A stretch of 64,000 nucleotides of DNA, from the NCBI GenBank assembly GCA_910574255.1, contig CAJTAK010000004.1, forward strand, positions 308,515 to 372,514, read 5' to 3'. Shown here piece by piece: positions 32,853-44,326 of the stretch. A program made the position numbers and the translations under genes. A model generated the notes under the pieces. That model was not told the DNA's origin. It saw nothing but the letters and a program-made list of their open reading frames with translations, and did no database searches. The stretch comes from Clostridia bacterium (GTDB taxonomy: Bacteria; Bacillota; Clostridia; Lachnospirales; Lachnospiraceae). Within the stretch, counting starts at the first letter, position 1, and each line of letters begins with the position of its first letter.

Positions 32853-34288
32853 CTCTCCACCTCCTGTAAAATTTCAATTCCGTTTAATAAAAATCCAAAT
32901 ACCTTCTGGGGATTATCCATGTGCAATGGAAGCATGGATAAAAACAAAGAAGCCTCATATAGACGCACAACCGGATAAGAAAACTGATTTTCCTCCAAAT
33001 ATCTTTGAAATACCTCTATATAAGCCTGATTTTCGAAATCTATCTGAAGCTCAAGTTTTAGATCTTCTCCTATCTTCACCTGATACAAGCTGCTGTTAAA
33101 AAAGTCATATCTTCCGCAGATGGAATGGGACAGCTTTGCCAAATCATACCAGGGATCCATCCAGATGTCGGATTCCTCCGTTGCCCCCTTTGGATCAATC
33201 ATCCGCAGAATATTTGCATGCCTTTGATAAAGAATATTGGAAAAACAGAGATCTCCGTGACTGACTGTAGCAAGAGGTTCAAAGGTATATTTTTCATGTA
33301 TTTTCCTGTATAAATCTTCATAATGAGAAAAGACTGCATCAATATCCTTATAGAAGGTTCCAACCCCAATCATTCCATTCATTTTCTCAAAATAAGAACT
33401 TTTCTTAAGCCCTGCAAGCCTTTCCAGAACCTTATCCAAATACAGGTGTTTGGACTGTTGATCGTATTCCTCTTTTGTTATTTTTTTTGTACATCTTGTC
33501 CTTAAAAAATAAAATAATTGACACAGAATTTGATCCAGATCCTCTGTAGAGACAGCCCCATGCACATACTGAATAGCCAGATCTGTCATATGCATACGCT
33601 CCATGGTATAACAGGCCATCTGATCTGATTCCTCATAGGAATACGGCTGTACAAACCAATGCTGCATTTCCCTGGGAAGAAAATAATAAAATTGATATTC
33701 ATTCTTTATTTTTTCTCTGTTTGCAGATCGTTTTGTAACTGTATATTGATCCCCCTCCAAAGTATTAAAAAATCTTGCATCAAAACCACTGGTTATGTAT
33801 TGAATAAATTCATCAAAAGAGTTCAAATCTATCAGCATATCTCCCAAAAGGGCTTCCATTTCCTCATTTCCTTCCGGGTTGCTGCCTTTTTTCACCCATT
33901 CTCGGAATTGCTCTGTATCTGCAAAGAGTAAGGCTGCTGTGTTCTTATTTACTGTTACTTTTTTTGATTGATTTAAAAACTGTGTTTTATCCAAAAGAAG
34001 CCCGAACATCTGAGGATCTAAAATTCCATAGGAAGAAAACAAATATACCACTGATGTAGACTGAGAAGCAGACAACACCAATCCAATGCTTTCTTCTCTT
34101 TTCTTTTCCTCTGAAAAAGGACAAAATTTTAAAATGTAATCTTTATCCTGAAGAACTTCCTCCACCCGTCTCTGAATGGTCTTTTGCTTAAAGATAATAC
34201 TTCCATAGGTTTTATTCCCTGCTACCTGAGCAATTTTTTCGTTTGGCCGGATTCTGTCATCATACAGAACAAATACTTTTTTTTTCAT
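32837..34288 (-). CDS. APH/choline-kinase-like phosphotransferase with extra N-terminal domain
   Basis: About 483 residues. The C-terminal half has the aminoglycoside phosphotransferase-type catalytic loop VSHGDLCFSNILY (about residues 330-342) and metal-binding IDPKG, followed by DIWMDPWYDLAKL. The first 200 residues (VFVLYDDRIRPNEKIAQVAG and on) match nothing I recognise. Such kinases in polysaccharide clusters phosphorylate sugars, polyols or choline. The start was set at ATG 34288 after GGAGAAGGA; the frame is open to 34318. It overlaps the flippase-like gene by 4 nt. Confidence 0.75.
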   Translation of the reverse strand: MKKKVFVLYDDRIRPNEKIAQVAGNKTYGSIIFKQKTIQRRVEEVLQDKDYILKFCPFSEEKKREESIGLVLSASQSTSVVYLFSSYGILDPQMFGLLLDKTQFLNQSKKVTVNKNTAALLFADTEQFREWVKKGSNPEGNEEMEALLGDMLIDLNSFDEFIQYITSGFDARFFNTLEGDQYTVTKRSANREKIKNEYQFYYFLPREMQHWFVQPYSYEESDQMACYTMERMHMTDLAIQYVHGAVSTEDLDQILCQLFYFLRTRCTKKITKEEYDQQSKHLYLDKVLERLAGLKKSSYFEKMNGMIGVGTFYKDIDAVFSHYEDLYRKIHEKYTFEPLATVSHGDLCFSNILYQRHANILRMIDPKGATEESDIWMDPWYDLAKLSHSICGRYDFFNSSLYQVKIGEDLKLELQIDFENQAYIEVFQRYLEENQFSYPVVRLYEASLFLSMLPLHMDNPQKVFGFLLNGIEILQEVERCLKD

Positions 34289-35040
34289 TTTTTCCTTCTC
34301 CCCAAAAATCGAAAACACAAAAATATCAGAATCAATGCAAACAAAATGTACATGCTAAAATGATTATAGATAATAAATACATGATTCTTTTCCGAAGAAA
34401 ATATAGATTGAATATAATCTGCAAATTCTGTCAGACCAAATGCTGTCTGATCATAACGGGATATCAGCCAAAGCAAACCGAATTCCGTTATCCATCCAAG
34501 GGCTGAACAAAAAATAATCAAATATTGCCTGCCTTTAATGAGATCTTTTATATAATCATACCATTCCCGAAGCATTTCCATGGCGGAAAGAATAAAAATT
34601 CCTCTCTTGCTTTTGGAATTCCGAATCATATATTCATTCAAATACAGATAGGTAGGCTCAAACATTCGATAGAGCAGCATCACAAATAAAAGAAATACCA
34701 ATAAAATCCCTGTCATCCAGGTAAGGCCATGAAGGATGACTAGATCGTATGGAATTAAAAATAATAATAAAATAAACGTATCAAAAAACCGATCCAGTAC
34801 AACACTTAAAATTCCGATCTGCAGGCATTTTGTAAAACGCACTACACAGAATATCCGATAGACCTCCCCCAACTTAAAGGGTATTAACAGATTGATAAAA
34901 GTAGTTTTTATGTATAAAAACAAAAATTCCTTTACGGATATCTTCTGTTCTAAAAGCACCAGATAAAAACGCATCATTTTCAGTGCATGCACCACAAACA
35001 GTCCTGCCAGAAACAGCGGTACAAGATATAACATTTTCAT
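34285..35040 (-). CDS. Lysylphosphatidylglycerol synthase/UPF0104-like membrane protein
   Basis: About 251 residues with roughly six membrane segments. The block KTTFINLLIPFKLGEVYRIF (about 45-64) is the LPG_synthase_TM (AglD/YbhN-like) signature, where a conserved Pro-x-x-x-Gly-Glu lies in a membrane helix. Family members work in transfer or flipping of lipid-linked groups; the soluble aminoacyl transferase domain of MprF is absent. The start was set at ATG 35040, 8 nt after GAGG. In this operon it probably handles a polyprenyl-linked glycan. Confidence 0.75.
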   Translation of the reverse strand: MKMLYLVPLFLAGLFVVHALKMMRFYLVLLEQKISVKEFLFLYIKTTFINLLIPFKLGEVYRIFCVVRFTKCLQIGILSVVLDRFFDTFILLLFLIPYDLVILHGLTWMTGILLVFLLFVMLLYRMFEPTYLYLNEYMIRNSKSKRGIFILSAMEMLREWYDYIKDLIKGRQYLIIFCSALGWITEFGLLWLISRYDQTAFGLTEFADYIQSIFSSEKNHVFIIYNHFSMYILFALILIFLCFRFLGRRKK

Positions 35041-35050
35041 AGACAAGTCC

Positions 35051-35848
35051 TCATTTGTTTTCCTGTATCACATCGGCCAGATAAGCATTCCGGGGAATCT
35101 CCCTTAGTTCTGTTTTTATAAATTCATGGTTTCGTCCATAAGCTGCAAGCATCTTTAATACAGATACTGCCTGGCTTGCCATCTTTACATTGGATACTTG
35201 ATCTTCTTCCCTCCAGGTAATTGGGAAAAACATGATTCGATGTCTGTAATAGTGGGAAGCCAGAATCATGCAGTAATTAAAGGTCAATTTATCCGGAAAT
35301 TTCTCATAAAAATGATTTCTCAGCATAGATACAGAATACATATTCAAACCGGAACCCAGATCAAAAATCCGATTCCGCACTACTGCAGAAAATAAGAAAT
35401 TATATACGATATTTCCGAAGGTACGGAAAAGAGAATATCCCTTCAATCGGGAGCCCCGCATAAAGCGGCTTCCCAGACAACAGTCATATTTTCTGTAAAG
35501 CTTCTTTTTCAACACTCGATCCATGTCATGGATATCACCCTGATCATCACCATGAAGAACAATTACATAATCATAGCCGTGATCCATGGCATACTGAAAA
35601 GCAGTCTTGTGAGATCCTCCAAGACCGTAATTATCCTGATTTCGCAGTAATGCAATTGGAACCTGAGGATGATCCTGCATAAATTGCAACACTGCCTGTT
35701 CGGTTTTATCTGTACTTCGGTTATTAACTACGATAATCTGAGATAAAAAATTTAAAATGCCTTCGTCCAATTGTTCCAAAACACGTACAATCTGCTTCTC
35801 ACAATTATATCCTGGAATAAAAAGCAAAATTTTATCCTTTGTATTCAT
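35051..35848 (-). CDS. Family 2 glycosyltransferase (dolichyl-phosphate-mannose synthase-like)
   Basis: A 265-residue GT-A fold enzyme. The N-terminus LLFIPGYNCEKQIVRVLEQL is followed by IIVVNNRSTDKTEQAV, LLRNQDNYGLGGSHKTAF and the DxD-type VIVLHGDDQGD. There are no C-terminal membrane helices, only a short hydrophobic stretch. It probably transfers a sugar to a polyprenyl phosphate on the cytosolic side, giving the donor used by the GT-C-like membrane proteins of the operon (inference). It lies 20 nt after the frameshifted gene and 10 nt before the UPF0104-like gene. Confidence 0.85.
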   Translation of the reverse strand: MNTKDKILLFIPGYNCEKQIVRVLEQLDEGILNFLSQIIVVNNRSTDKTEQAVLQFMQDHPQVPIALLRNQDNYGLGGSHKTAFQYAMDHGYDYVIVLHGDDQGDIHDMDRVLKKKLYRKYDCCLGSRFMRGSRLKGYSLFRTFGNIVYNFLFSAVVRNRIFDLGSGLNMYSVSMLRNHFYEKFPDKLTFNYCMILASHYYRHRIMFFPITWREEDQVSNVKMASQAVSVLKMLAAYGRNHEFIKTELREIPRNAYLADVIQENK

Positions 35849-35868
35849 TATACTTCTCCTCCTTCATC

Positions 35869-36708
35869 TTACGATTTTAATATTTCAAATTCCAAACTAA
35901 TTTCTACTTCTCTATCTTTTAGATTAGTACCAATAAAATCTAACAGAATTGTCTGTATTTCATCCGAATAACTCCAATAAGGGCTGGTTGTCAAAGGAAT
36001 TAAAAATTCCCCCTCTCCTCCATCATAGATAAAACGATGCCCCTCATTTAAACCTTTCCCTTCATTCATAAAATAGACTACACCTTCAAAATTCAAATCT
36101 GTCTGGGATTCATCATGCTTATTTACACTAATCCGTAAAAATGGAACCTGGGATCCATTCAAATTTTTCTCAAATACATACATAAAATAATTTTCTTCTG
36201 CTGTCATACGGTAACAATCTTTGCCCAGCTTTTCCGCATTTGTATCCGCTAAACTGTATGAAAGAGATATATCCTCTGTTTCCTTTTCTTCTAAATATTC
36301 ATTTCCCCAGACAGACGGCAGTTTTTTCAGTCTTTCCAGATGCATGATCTGCCCAAGCTCTTCATAAGCAGATTCATATTGATCCTGAATCTCTGTCTGA
36401 TTAGTAAAAAAAATAATATTTTTATATTTACATGGAACATAATTTTTTGACAGATATTGATAAAGGTAATAATTTCGTGTGCTTAATGATCCGGAATCAT
36501 GCTCCCAGGCAGGCCATACAACAATTACTTCCGGCTTTATTTCCTCTAATACCTCAATTGCCTTTGTCTGCATAACACGGTTATTGGTATTATAAGTACT
36601 GCTGAAAGGAAGCAAAACTTTTATATTTAAAATATTATAATGAGCAAGCTGATTGGTCATATCTATGACCTGATGCCCCCCCCCAAATTGCTTTTTGAAT
36701 AAGTTCAT
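35869..36708 (-). CDS. Out-of-frame 3' part of the poly-G membrane protein gene
   Basis: A 279-residue frame that begins inside the end of the gene at 36635-38641 and takes over after the G9 tract. The meaningful part runs from VIDMTNQLAHYNIL on: a mixed alpha/beta domain with IKPEVIVVWPAWEHDSG and a C-terminal beta-rich region, with no membrane segments, as expected for the outer C-terminal domain of a GT-C-type protein. No convincing ribosome site lies before its own ATG. If one G of the tract is removed, it fuses with the upstream frame into one 923-residue protein. It is therefore annotated as the second half of one gene. Confidence 0.7.
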   Translation of the reverse strand: MNLFKKQFGGGHQVIDMTNQLAHYNILNIKVLLPFSSTYNTNNRVMQTKAIEVLEEIKPEVIVVWPAWEHDSGSLSTRNYYLYQYLSKNYVPCKYKNIIFFTNQTEIQDQYESAYEELGQIMHLERLKKLPSVWGNEYLEEKETEDISLSYSLADTNAEKLGKDCYRMTAEENYFMYVFEKNLNGSQVPFLRISVNKHDESQTDLNFEGVVYFMNEGKGLNEGHRFIYDGGEGEFLIPLTTSPYWSYSDEIQTILLDFIGTNLKDREVEISLEFEILKS

Positions 36709-38641
36709 TCAAATTCATTAGTTCCTGTTTTTGAGTTTCTGTAATGTAAATATTGCCAAGACCAGGTATTTCTGTTTCATCCACAGATGCATAAACATAA
36801 TCCGAAGGAATTTCATCTTGTTCAAAAATTCTTCCTGGCAGTTCCAATATGTTGGTTCCTTTAAACCATACTGCACAAATAAAAAGAAAAAATGTAATAC
36901 CTGTTATGCTTACAGAACGATGTTCATCCAAGTAAGGAAGAAATATCATAAGAATCAAAAATAAACTGCACAGACAGGTAACAATAATCCCCCGTTCTCC
37001 AAATTGTGTTCTGATAAATGTATATTTTATTATAATTCCATTAAATATGATTAAAAACATCAGTGCATAGACTGCCAGTTTTTTTTCTTCTTCCTTTTTT
37101 CCAATAAGAAAATAAAGAGCTGCCAACAGAGAAAATACAAAACCAAAGGTAGCATACCACACATAAGGTGCAGTCAATTCTTCCATGAGAATATCCCCTG
37201 TAGTTTCCAAAATTGCCTCCGAGTTTTCTACAATATAACGCAAAATTGCAAAAAACATGGGGATAAAACATAATCCCAGAATAAAAAGAGGAATATACCA
37301 AGGTAAAAGTTTTTTTCTTCCCTCTCTTTCTTTCAGACTCAGAAAGATTCTCCACCCTTTTTCATGAATTCCTTCATAAAGAACCATAGGTAAGGCAGCT
37401 AAAGCACAGGATCCTCCTATAGACGGATTCCAGGCAACAGATAAAATTGATATAAACGTCCAGCACCATAATAGTTTGGAAAAATCTGTTCGTACCTTTT
37501 TTGAAAATATAATTAACATAAAAGGTAATACAAAAGCCCATCGTGTATAATAATAATGATCTCCAAACAAGGAAAACAGCAGAATACAAAGTAACCCGGC
37601 TAATTTATTTTCTACACAGTAATAGATAATAGCAGCAGTAACTACAGCAATTAGTACACATCCAATTACCATAGCTGCTTCAAAAGAAGCATAAGTTCCA
37701 TCAAACAACGTATACCATACTCCTGCCTGAATATAATCGCAAACTCCATGAATCGGCATAGTATCCAGATAAGGAACTATGCCAAAATTCACCAGCTGAT
37801 GTAAAGGACTTGAAAATTCTCCATAATGATACATTTCCAAAGGTGTTCCCGAAATAGTCCCTCTTGGAAGAATATAGGAAGCAAATACTGCCAAAGAAAG
37901 AAAACTGCTTAAATAGATTGTTCCTTCTTTCTTTTCCCGATCCTTAAAAAAAATACGATAAGCATTATAACTAATTAATATAATTGTTATAATTCCCATA
38001 ACTATTTTCATTTTTATAGAATCATACTGAGTAACTATCATCCCATTCCATAGATATTCATAATGAGAGATACATAAAAAACACAAAGGCAAAAAAAATT
38101 GACTTTTTTCCAAAGCATGTTTCATGCTTTTTTCATTCTTCTGCTTTATGTAGATATAAATAAAAACTAGGATTACAATTGAACAAATTATCTGTATCAA
38201 ATAAATTCTTTTTCCATAAACCAAATTATCTCCAGGTATCAAAAGATCAATTGTTCTTAATACAGATGCTATACTAAATTGTATAAATAAAATGAAAAAA
38301 AAGATATTTTGCACTTTTTTTAGTCTGTTTTTCCATCCGGATTTATATTCCAGTTTTACATCCACATTTCCTTTCAACCAATCTAGCTTATTGGAAAGAA
38401 AGTAAAATAATAATACAAAAAGTCCATAAAATACCAGAATACCTCCAATCACCAAATAAGCAAGGCTCATATCTCCTGATTTATAATAAGCTGTCCAGGA
38501 AGTATAACCTGTTACAAACTCTTCATATTGGGGCATTTTGGTATAAAGTAATTGCATTATGAAGTAAGTAAAAATAGTCGTGGTCAAAAGAGACAAAATT
38601 ACAGATAATAAACTCATTCTTTGAGATATTTTTAATTTCAT
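36635..38641 (-). CDS. Polytopic membrane protein, N-terminal part, interrupted at a G9 tract (GT-C-like)
   Basis: A 668-residue frame with about 14 membrane segments. An N-terminal pair of helices, a charged loop (WKNRLKKVQ), and a core with MPIHGVCDYIQAG (about residue 300) and DHYYYTRWAFVLPF suggest a membrane glycosyltransferase or polymerase. The last residues after AIWGG are out of frame: the gene passes through nine G at 36684-36676, and its natural continuation is in the next frame (35869-36708). With eight G the product would be 923 residues. It is the first gene of the glycan operon. It may be switched on and off by slippage, or the tract may be a fixed mutation or sequencing error. 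Confidence 0.72.
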   Translation of the reverse strand: MKLKISQRMSLLSVILSLLTTTIFTYFIMQLLYTKMPQYEEFVTGYTSWTAYYKSGDMSLAYLVIGGILVFYGLFVLLFYFLSNKLDWLKGNVDVKLEYKSGWKNRLKKVQNIFFFILFIQFSIASVLRTIDLLIPGDNLVYGKRIYLIQIICSIVILVFIYIYIKQKNEKSMKHALEKSQFFLPLCFLCISHYEYLWNGMIVTQYDSIKMKIVMGIITIILISYNAYRIFFKDREKKEGTIYLSSFLSLAVFASYILPRGTISGTPLEMYHYGEFSSPLHQLVNFGIVPYLDTMPIHGVCDYIQAGVWYTLFDGTYASFEAAMVIGCVLIAVVTAAIIYYCVENKLAGLLCILLFSLFGDHYYYTRWAFVLPFMLIIFSKKVRTDFSKLLWCWTFISILSVAWNPSIGGSCALAALPMVLYEGIHEKGWRIFLSLKEREGRKKLLPWYIPLFILGLCFIPMFFAILRYIVENSEAILETTGDILMEELTAPYVWYATFGFVFSLLAALYFLIGKKEEEKKLAVYALMFLIIFNGIIIKYTFIRTQFGERGIIVTCLCSLFLILMIFLPYLDEHRSVSITGITFFLFICAVWFKGTNILELPGRIFEQDEIPSDYVYASVDETEIPGLGNIYITETQKQELMNLNELIQKAIWGGASGHRYDQSACSL
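36676..36684 (-). repeat. Homopolymer G9 (minus strand) inside a coding region
   Basis: Nine C on the plus strand, nine G in the message, at the exact point where the coding frame is lost. Runs of eight or nine G are typical contingency tracts in phase-variable surface genes of other bacteria. Confidence 0.9.
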
Positions 38642-38689
38642 CTTGTTTCTCCTTTGTCACGACTTTTTTATTCTAAAAATTATTCTAAA

Positions 38690-38731
38690 TATAAAAATTA
38701 CTTTAGATTCTTTCTCCATAAGAATTCAAAG
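38690..38731 (-). terminator. Weak terminator after the HTH gene
   Basis: Arms at 38701-38712 and 38720-38731 pair imperfectly (about 10 of 12) and are followed on the minus strand by TAATTTTTATATTT. The surrounding 38642-38817 gap is very A/T-rich, must contain the glycan-operon promoter, and shows no gene. Confidence 0.45.
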
Positions 38732-38817
38732 TAATTATAGTATACTTTCATTAATTTGTCATCTATTCATTTTTATTGTAAAAATGAATATTATTACCAA
38801 TTTTTTAATTATTTCTA

Positions 38818-39057
38818 TCAGATTCCCTTTTCATTGATTTTAATACCTTCTTCCTCGGGTACATATTCCAGAATATCCCCTGGTTGACAGTCTAAAGCTT
38901 TGCAGATAGCATTCAAGGTAGTAAAACGTACAGCTTTTGCTTTATTATTTTTCAAAATAGAGAGATTTGCCATAGTAATATCTACTTCCTTAGCTAACTC
39001 TGTCACCCCAATCTTTCGCTTTGCCATCATAACATCCAGATTTATCAAAATTGACAT
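38818..39057 (-). CDS. Small Cro/CI-type HTH regulator (YozG-like)
   Basis: A 79-residue protein made almost entirely of an XRE-type helix-turn-helix: MMAKRKIGVTELAKEVDITMANLSILKNNKAKAVRFTTL, then LDCQPGDILEYVPEE, the usual end of the HTH_26 group. It probably represses or tunes its own operon. It follows the DUF2975 membrane protein by 32 nt, a pairing common in Firmicutes. Confidence 0.9.
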   Translation of the reverse strand: MSILINLDVMMAKRKIGVTELAKEVDITMANLSILKNNKAKAVRFTTLNAICKALDCQPGDILEYVPEEEGIKINEKGI

Positions 39058-39089
39058 ATGCTGCTCCTTCCTTCTGCCCCTGTTTTCCT

Positions 39090-39539
39090 CTATATAGTCA
39101 AATCATTTTCCAGTTTATAAGTAACTGCTTGATCAAATACATTGGAAAGTACCTTGCTAAATAATCCGGCAATTATAAATACCAGAATGATTACCAGGGT
39201 TGCAGGAGTAATTACAATAAACAGCCTGACTGCACTTAAAGCAGCAATACAAAAACTATAGTTTCCCATTTTCTTTAATCCCCGAACATTTTCTTTAACA
39301 AAGCAGTCCTCATTCAACACCGTTCGAAACATAGACCGCAGCTCTAAGATAATTAAAATAGCAAAAATTCCCGAAATAAAGAATAAAATCAGCATAGGAA
39401 AATAAAAAATCTTATAGTGAGGAAAATAGTTTCCAATAAATCTGAGAGAAAGAGGAAGGCTTATACATGCGAAAATTCCTGCATAAAACATAAAATCTAA
39501 AATTCCTTTTGTTATTTTTGTTACATTCACTCGATTCAT
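39090..39539 (-). CDS. DUF2975 membrane protein
   Basis: A 149-residue protein with four membrane segments (about 12-32, 45-65, 95-115, 120-140). The layout and the position just upstream of a YozG-like HTH gene match DUF2975 proteins, which are found paired with small XRE regulators. Its role is unknown; a membrane sensor for the regulator is a fair guess (inference). Confidence 0.8.
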   Translation of the reverse strand: MNRVNVTKITKGILDFMFYAGIFACISLPLSLRFIGNYFPHYKIFYFPMLILFFISGIFAILIILELRSMFRTVLNEDCFVKENVRGLKKMGNYSFCIAALSAVRLFIVITPATLVIILVFIIAGLFSKVLSNVFDQAVTYKLENDLTI

Positions 39540-39565
39540 ACTATGTCTCCCATTTATGATCTTTA

Positions 39566-39610
39566 TGAAAAAAGATGCAGTTACCGCTTTTTAGCTGATA
39601 ACCGCATCTT
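39566..39610 (-). terminator. Terminator after gyrA
   Basis: An interrupted inverted repeat (AAGATGC at 39572-39578 with GCATCTT at 39604-39610, extended inward by GGTTA/TAAC pairs) is followed on the minus strand by TTTTTTC. It lies about 50 nt after the gyrA stop. Confidence 0.8.
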
Positions 39611-39660
39611 ATCATACTTATTTTTGGGAATCAATATATATTTATTGATTTACGATAAAA

Positions 39661-42189
39661 TTATTCATTTTTATCCTGACTTTCAGATTCTTGATTCTTT
39701 TGAGAGTTTTCTGAATCTTCTGGATCTGTTTCCTCTTCTGAATCTTCCTGTCCCCGAACCTTGGCAATACTTGCCACTACTACATTTTCGGAATCCACAT
39801 TCATTAGCTTCACACCTGAAGCAATTCTTCCTACAATGGAAATTCCATTGCAGGGGATACGAATAACAATTCCCTCCGTAGTAATAAGCATTACCTCATT
39901 TTCCTCATTTACCGCCTTAGCGCCAATTACATATCCTGTCTTTTCTGTAATCTTGTAGCATTTAATTCCCTTACCGCCGCGATTCTGTGAATTAAATTCT
40001 TCTATGTGAGTACGTTTTCCAAGTCCTTTTTCTGATACAACCAGAAGATACTCACCCTGGGTATGCACCTGCATAGCGACCACTTCATCCTGATCGGTCA
40101 GATTCATTCCAATTACTCCCATGGAAGTACGGCCCGTAGGTCTTACATCTGTCTCATGGAAACGGATGCACATACCAAATTTTGTGATAAGAAATACATC
40201 CTGTTCATTATCTGTATATTTTACTTCAATCAGTTCATCCCCATCTCGAAGGTTAATAGCCAGCAGCCCTGTCTTACGAACATTCGCATAATCCAAAATT
40301 GAAGTTTTCTTTACAAGTCCATTCTTGGTAGCCATAAACAGATATTTACCTTCATTGTAATCCTTAATAGGAATCACAGCTGTAATCTTCTCACCCGGCT
40401 GCAGCTGCAGCAGATTGATAATAGCTGTTCCCCTGGAAGTTCTGCCGGCCTCTGGAATTTCATAAGCCTTCAAGCGGTATACTTTACCTGTATTGGTAAA
40501 AAACATCAGATAATGATGGGTGGTAGTCATCATAAGATCCTCAATATAATCTTCATTGATAGTCTGCATTCCCTTGATGCCCTTGCCCCCGCGATTCTGA
40601 CTCTTAAAATTATCCGTAGTCATCCGCTTGATATAACCCAGATTTGTCATAGTAATCACTATTTCTTCATTTGGAATTAAATCTTCCATAGACAAATCAA
40701 ATTCATCATAACCAATATGGGTTCTTCTCTCATCACCATATTTCTCAGAGATAACAAGAATTTCCTCCCTGATAACTCCTAAAAGCTTCTTTTCATCTGC
40801 AAGAATAGACTTTAAATACTCTATCTGCTCCATAAGGCTCTTATATTCTGCTTCCAGCTTCTCTCTCTCCAATCCGGTGAGAGCTCTCAGACGCATATCT
40901 ACAATGGCCTGTGCCTGGATATCATCCAGACCAAAGCGTTCCATTAATCCCTCTTTTGCAATCTGAGTAGACCGGGAACTGCGGATAATCTTGATCACCT
41001 CATCAATATGATCAAGGGCAATGAGCAATCCCTTTAATATATGTGCTCTCTCCTCAGCCTTATTCAGCTCATACTTTGTCCTTCGTGTAACCACATCCTC
41101 CTGATGAAGAAGATAATACTTCAGCATATCCAAAAGATTTAAGGTTTTCGGCTGATTATTCACCAGGGACAGCATATTTACTCCAAAGGTATCCTGAAGC
41201 TGTGTATGCTTGTAGAGCTGATTTAAAATGACATTTGCATTTACATCCTTTCTCAGCTCAATATTAATCCGCATTCCCTCTCGGCTGGATTCATCTCCAA
41301 TATAAGTAATACCGTCAATTCGCTTTTCCTTAACCAGATCTGCAATTTTCTCAATAAGACGTGCTTTATTTACCATATAGGGAAGCTCTGTGACTATAAT
41401 ACGATTCTTTCCGTTGGCCATTGCTTCAATATTTGTAACAGCACGAACACGAATTTTTCCCCGTCCGGTTCGATAAGCTTCCTCAATGCCTCTTGTACCC
41501 AGAATTTCTGCTCCGGTAGGAAAGTCCGGACCTTTAACAATCTTTAATACTTCTTCAATTTCTGTATCTCGATCTTCTAAAACCCGATTATCAATAAGCT
41601 TTACAACTGCGGCAATTACTTCCTTCAAATTATGAGGCGGAATATTGGTAGCCATTCCTACGGCAATGCCAGTCGTACCATTTACCAGAAGATTTGGATA
41701 TCTGGAAGGAAGCACGGAGGGCTCCTTCTCTGTCTCATCAAAGTTAGGTACAAAGTCTACCGTATCTTTGTTGATGTCTGCCAGCATTTCCATGGAAATC
41801 TTGCTTAAACGCGCTTCTGTATAACGCATGGCCGCTGCACCGTCTCCATCAACAGATCCAAAATTACCGTGTCCGTCTACCAAAGGATAACGGGTAGACC
41901 ATTCCTGAGCCATGTTAACCAAAGCTCCGTAGATAGAGCTGTCTCCATGAGGATGATATTTACCCATAGTATCGCCGACAATACGGGCGCATTTACGATG
42001 AGGCTTATCTGGACCATTGTTTAATTCAATCATAGAGTACAGCACACGGCGCTGCACTGGCTTTAAGCCATCCCTTACATCTGGAAGAGCACGAGCCGCA
42101 ATAACGCTCATAGCATAATCAATATAGGAATCTTCCATGGTCTTTTTCAAATCTACCTCATGGACCTTGTCAAAGATATTATCTTCCAT
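39661..42189 (-). CDS. gyrA: DNA gyrase subunit A
   Basis: An 842-residue type IIA topoisomerase subunit. The breakage-reunion domain has the quinolone-resistance region [17 protein letters not shown] and the active-site Tyr in [14 protein letters not shown] GyrA-box-like [12 protein letters not shown] occurs near residue 540, and six beta-propeller repeats of the C-terminal wrapping domain follow. The tail ([18 protein letters not shown]) is acidic, as in many Firmicutes. At 83 in E. coli numbering the residue is Ser in GDSSIYG, the usual susceptible state. It pairs with GyrB encoded upstream; a structured repeat fills the gap and ends 18 nt before this start. Confidence 0.98.
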   Translation of the reverse strand: MEDNIFDKVHEVDLKKTMEDSYIDYAMSVIAARALPDVRDGLKPVQRRVLYSMIELNNGPDKPHRKCARIVGDTMGKYHPHGDSSIYGALVNMAQEWSTRYPLVDGHGNFGSVDGDGAAAMRYTEARLSKISMEMLADINKDTVDFVPNFDETEKEPSVLPSRYPNLLVNGTTGIAVGMATNIPPHNLKEVIAAVVKLIDNRVLEDRDTEIEEVLKIVKGPDFPTGAEILGTRGIEEAYRTGRGKIRVRAVTNIEAMANGKNRIIVTELPYMVNKARLIEKIADLVKEKRIDGITYIGDESSREGMRINIELRKDVNANVILNQLYKHTQLQDTFGVNMLSLVNNQPKTLNLLDMLKYYLLHQEDVVTRRTKYELNKAEERAHILKGLLIALDHIDEVIKIIRSSRSTQIAKEGLMERFGLDDIQAQAIVDMRLRALTGLEREKLEAEYKSLMEQIEYLKSILADEKKLLGVIREEILVISEKYGDERRTHIGYDEFDLSMEDLIPNEEIVITMTNLGYIKRMTTDNFKSQNRGGKGIKGMQTINEDYIEDLMMTTTHHYLMFFTNTGKVYRLKAYEIPEAGRTSRGTAIINLLQLQPGEKITAVIPIKDYNEGKYLFMATKNGLVKKTSILDYANVRKTGLLAINLRDGDELIEVKYTDNEQDVFLITKFGMCIRFHETDVRPTGRTSMGVIGMNLTDQDEVVAMQVHTQGEYLLVVSEKGLGKRTHIEEFNSQNRGGKGIKCYKITEKTGYVIGAKAVNEENEVMLITTEGIVIRIPCNGISIVGRIASGVKLMNVDSENVVVASIAKVRGQEDSEEETDPEDSENSQKNQESESQDKNE

Positions 42190-42207
42190 TCTATTCTCCT
42201 ATTCAAA

Positions 42208-42322
42208 ATCGCTGTGCGATAGCACTAAAGAGTAAAATCACTTCGACACACAGGTAATGAGAGAAACTTTCATTCGAAAGGGCACTCATGAAAGTTCCTC
42301 TCGTGCGCCTTTGCGACTTTAC
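42208..42322 (-). repeat. Structured 115-nt repeat element, copy 2
   Basis: Same length and fold as the copy at 13562-13676. Read on the minus strand: outer stem GTAAAGTC/GATTTTAC, middle stem GCGCAC/GTGTGT, inner stem GAGAGGAACTTTCAT with ATGAAAGTTTCTCTC, and the 3' hairpin ATCGC-ACA-GCGAT. Relative to copy 1, two pairs of the small hairpin have changed on both sides and the other stem changes give G-U pairs. It lies between gyrB and gyrA, ending 18 nt before the gyrA ATG. Confidence 0.85.
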
Positions 42323-42341
42323 CATTCTGTAATTATTTATT

Positions 42342-44282
<1,941 letters not shown>

Positions 44283-44326
44283 TCAATATGCTCTGTATAA
44301 CTCTTATCCAGAACAAATTGCTGCTT

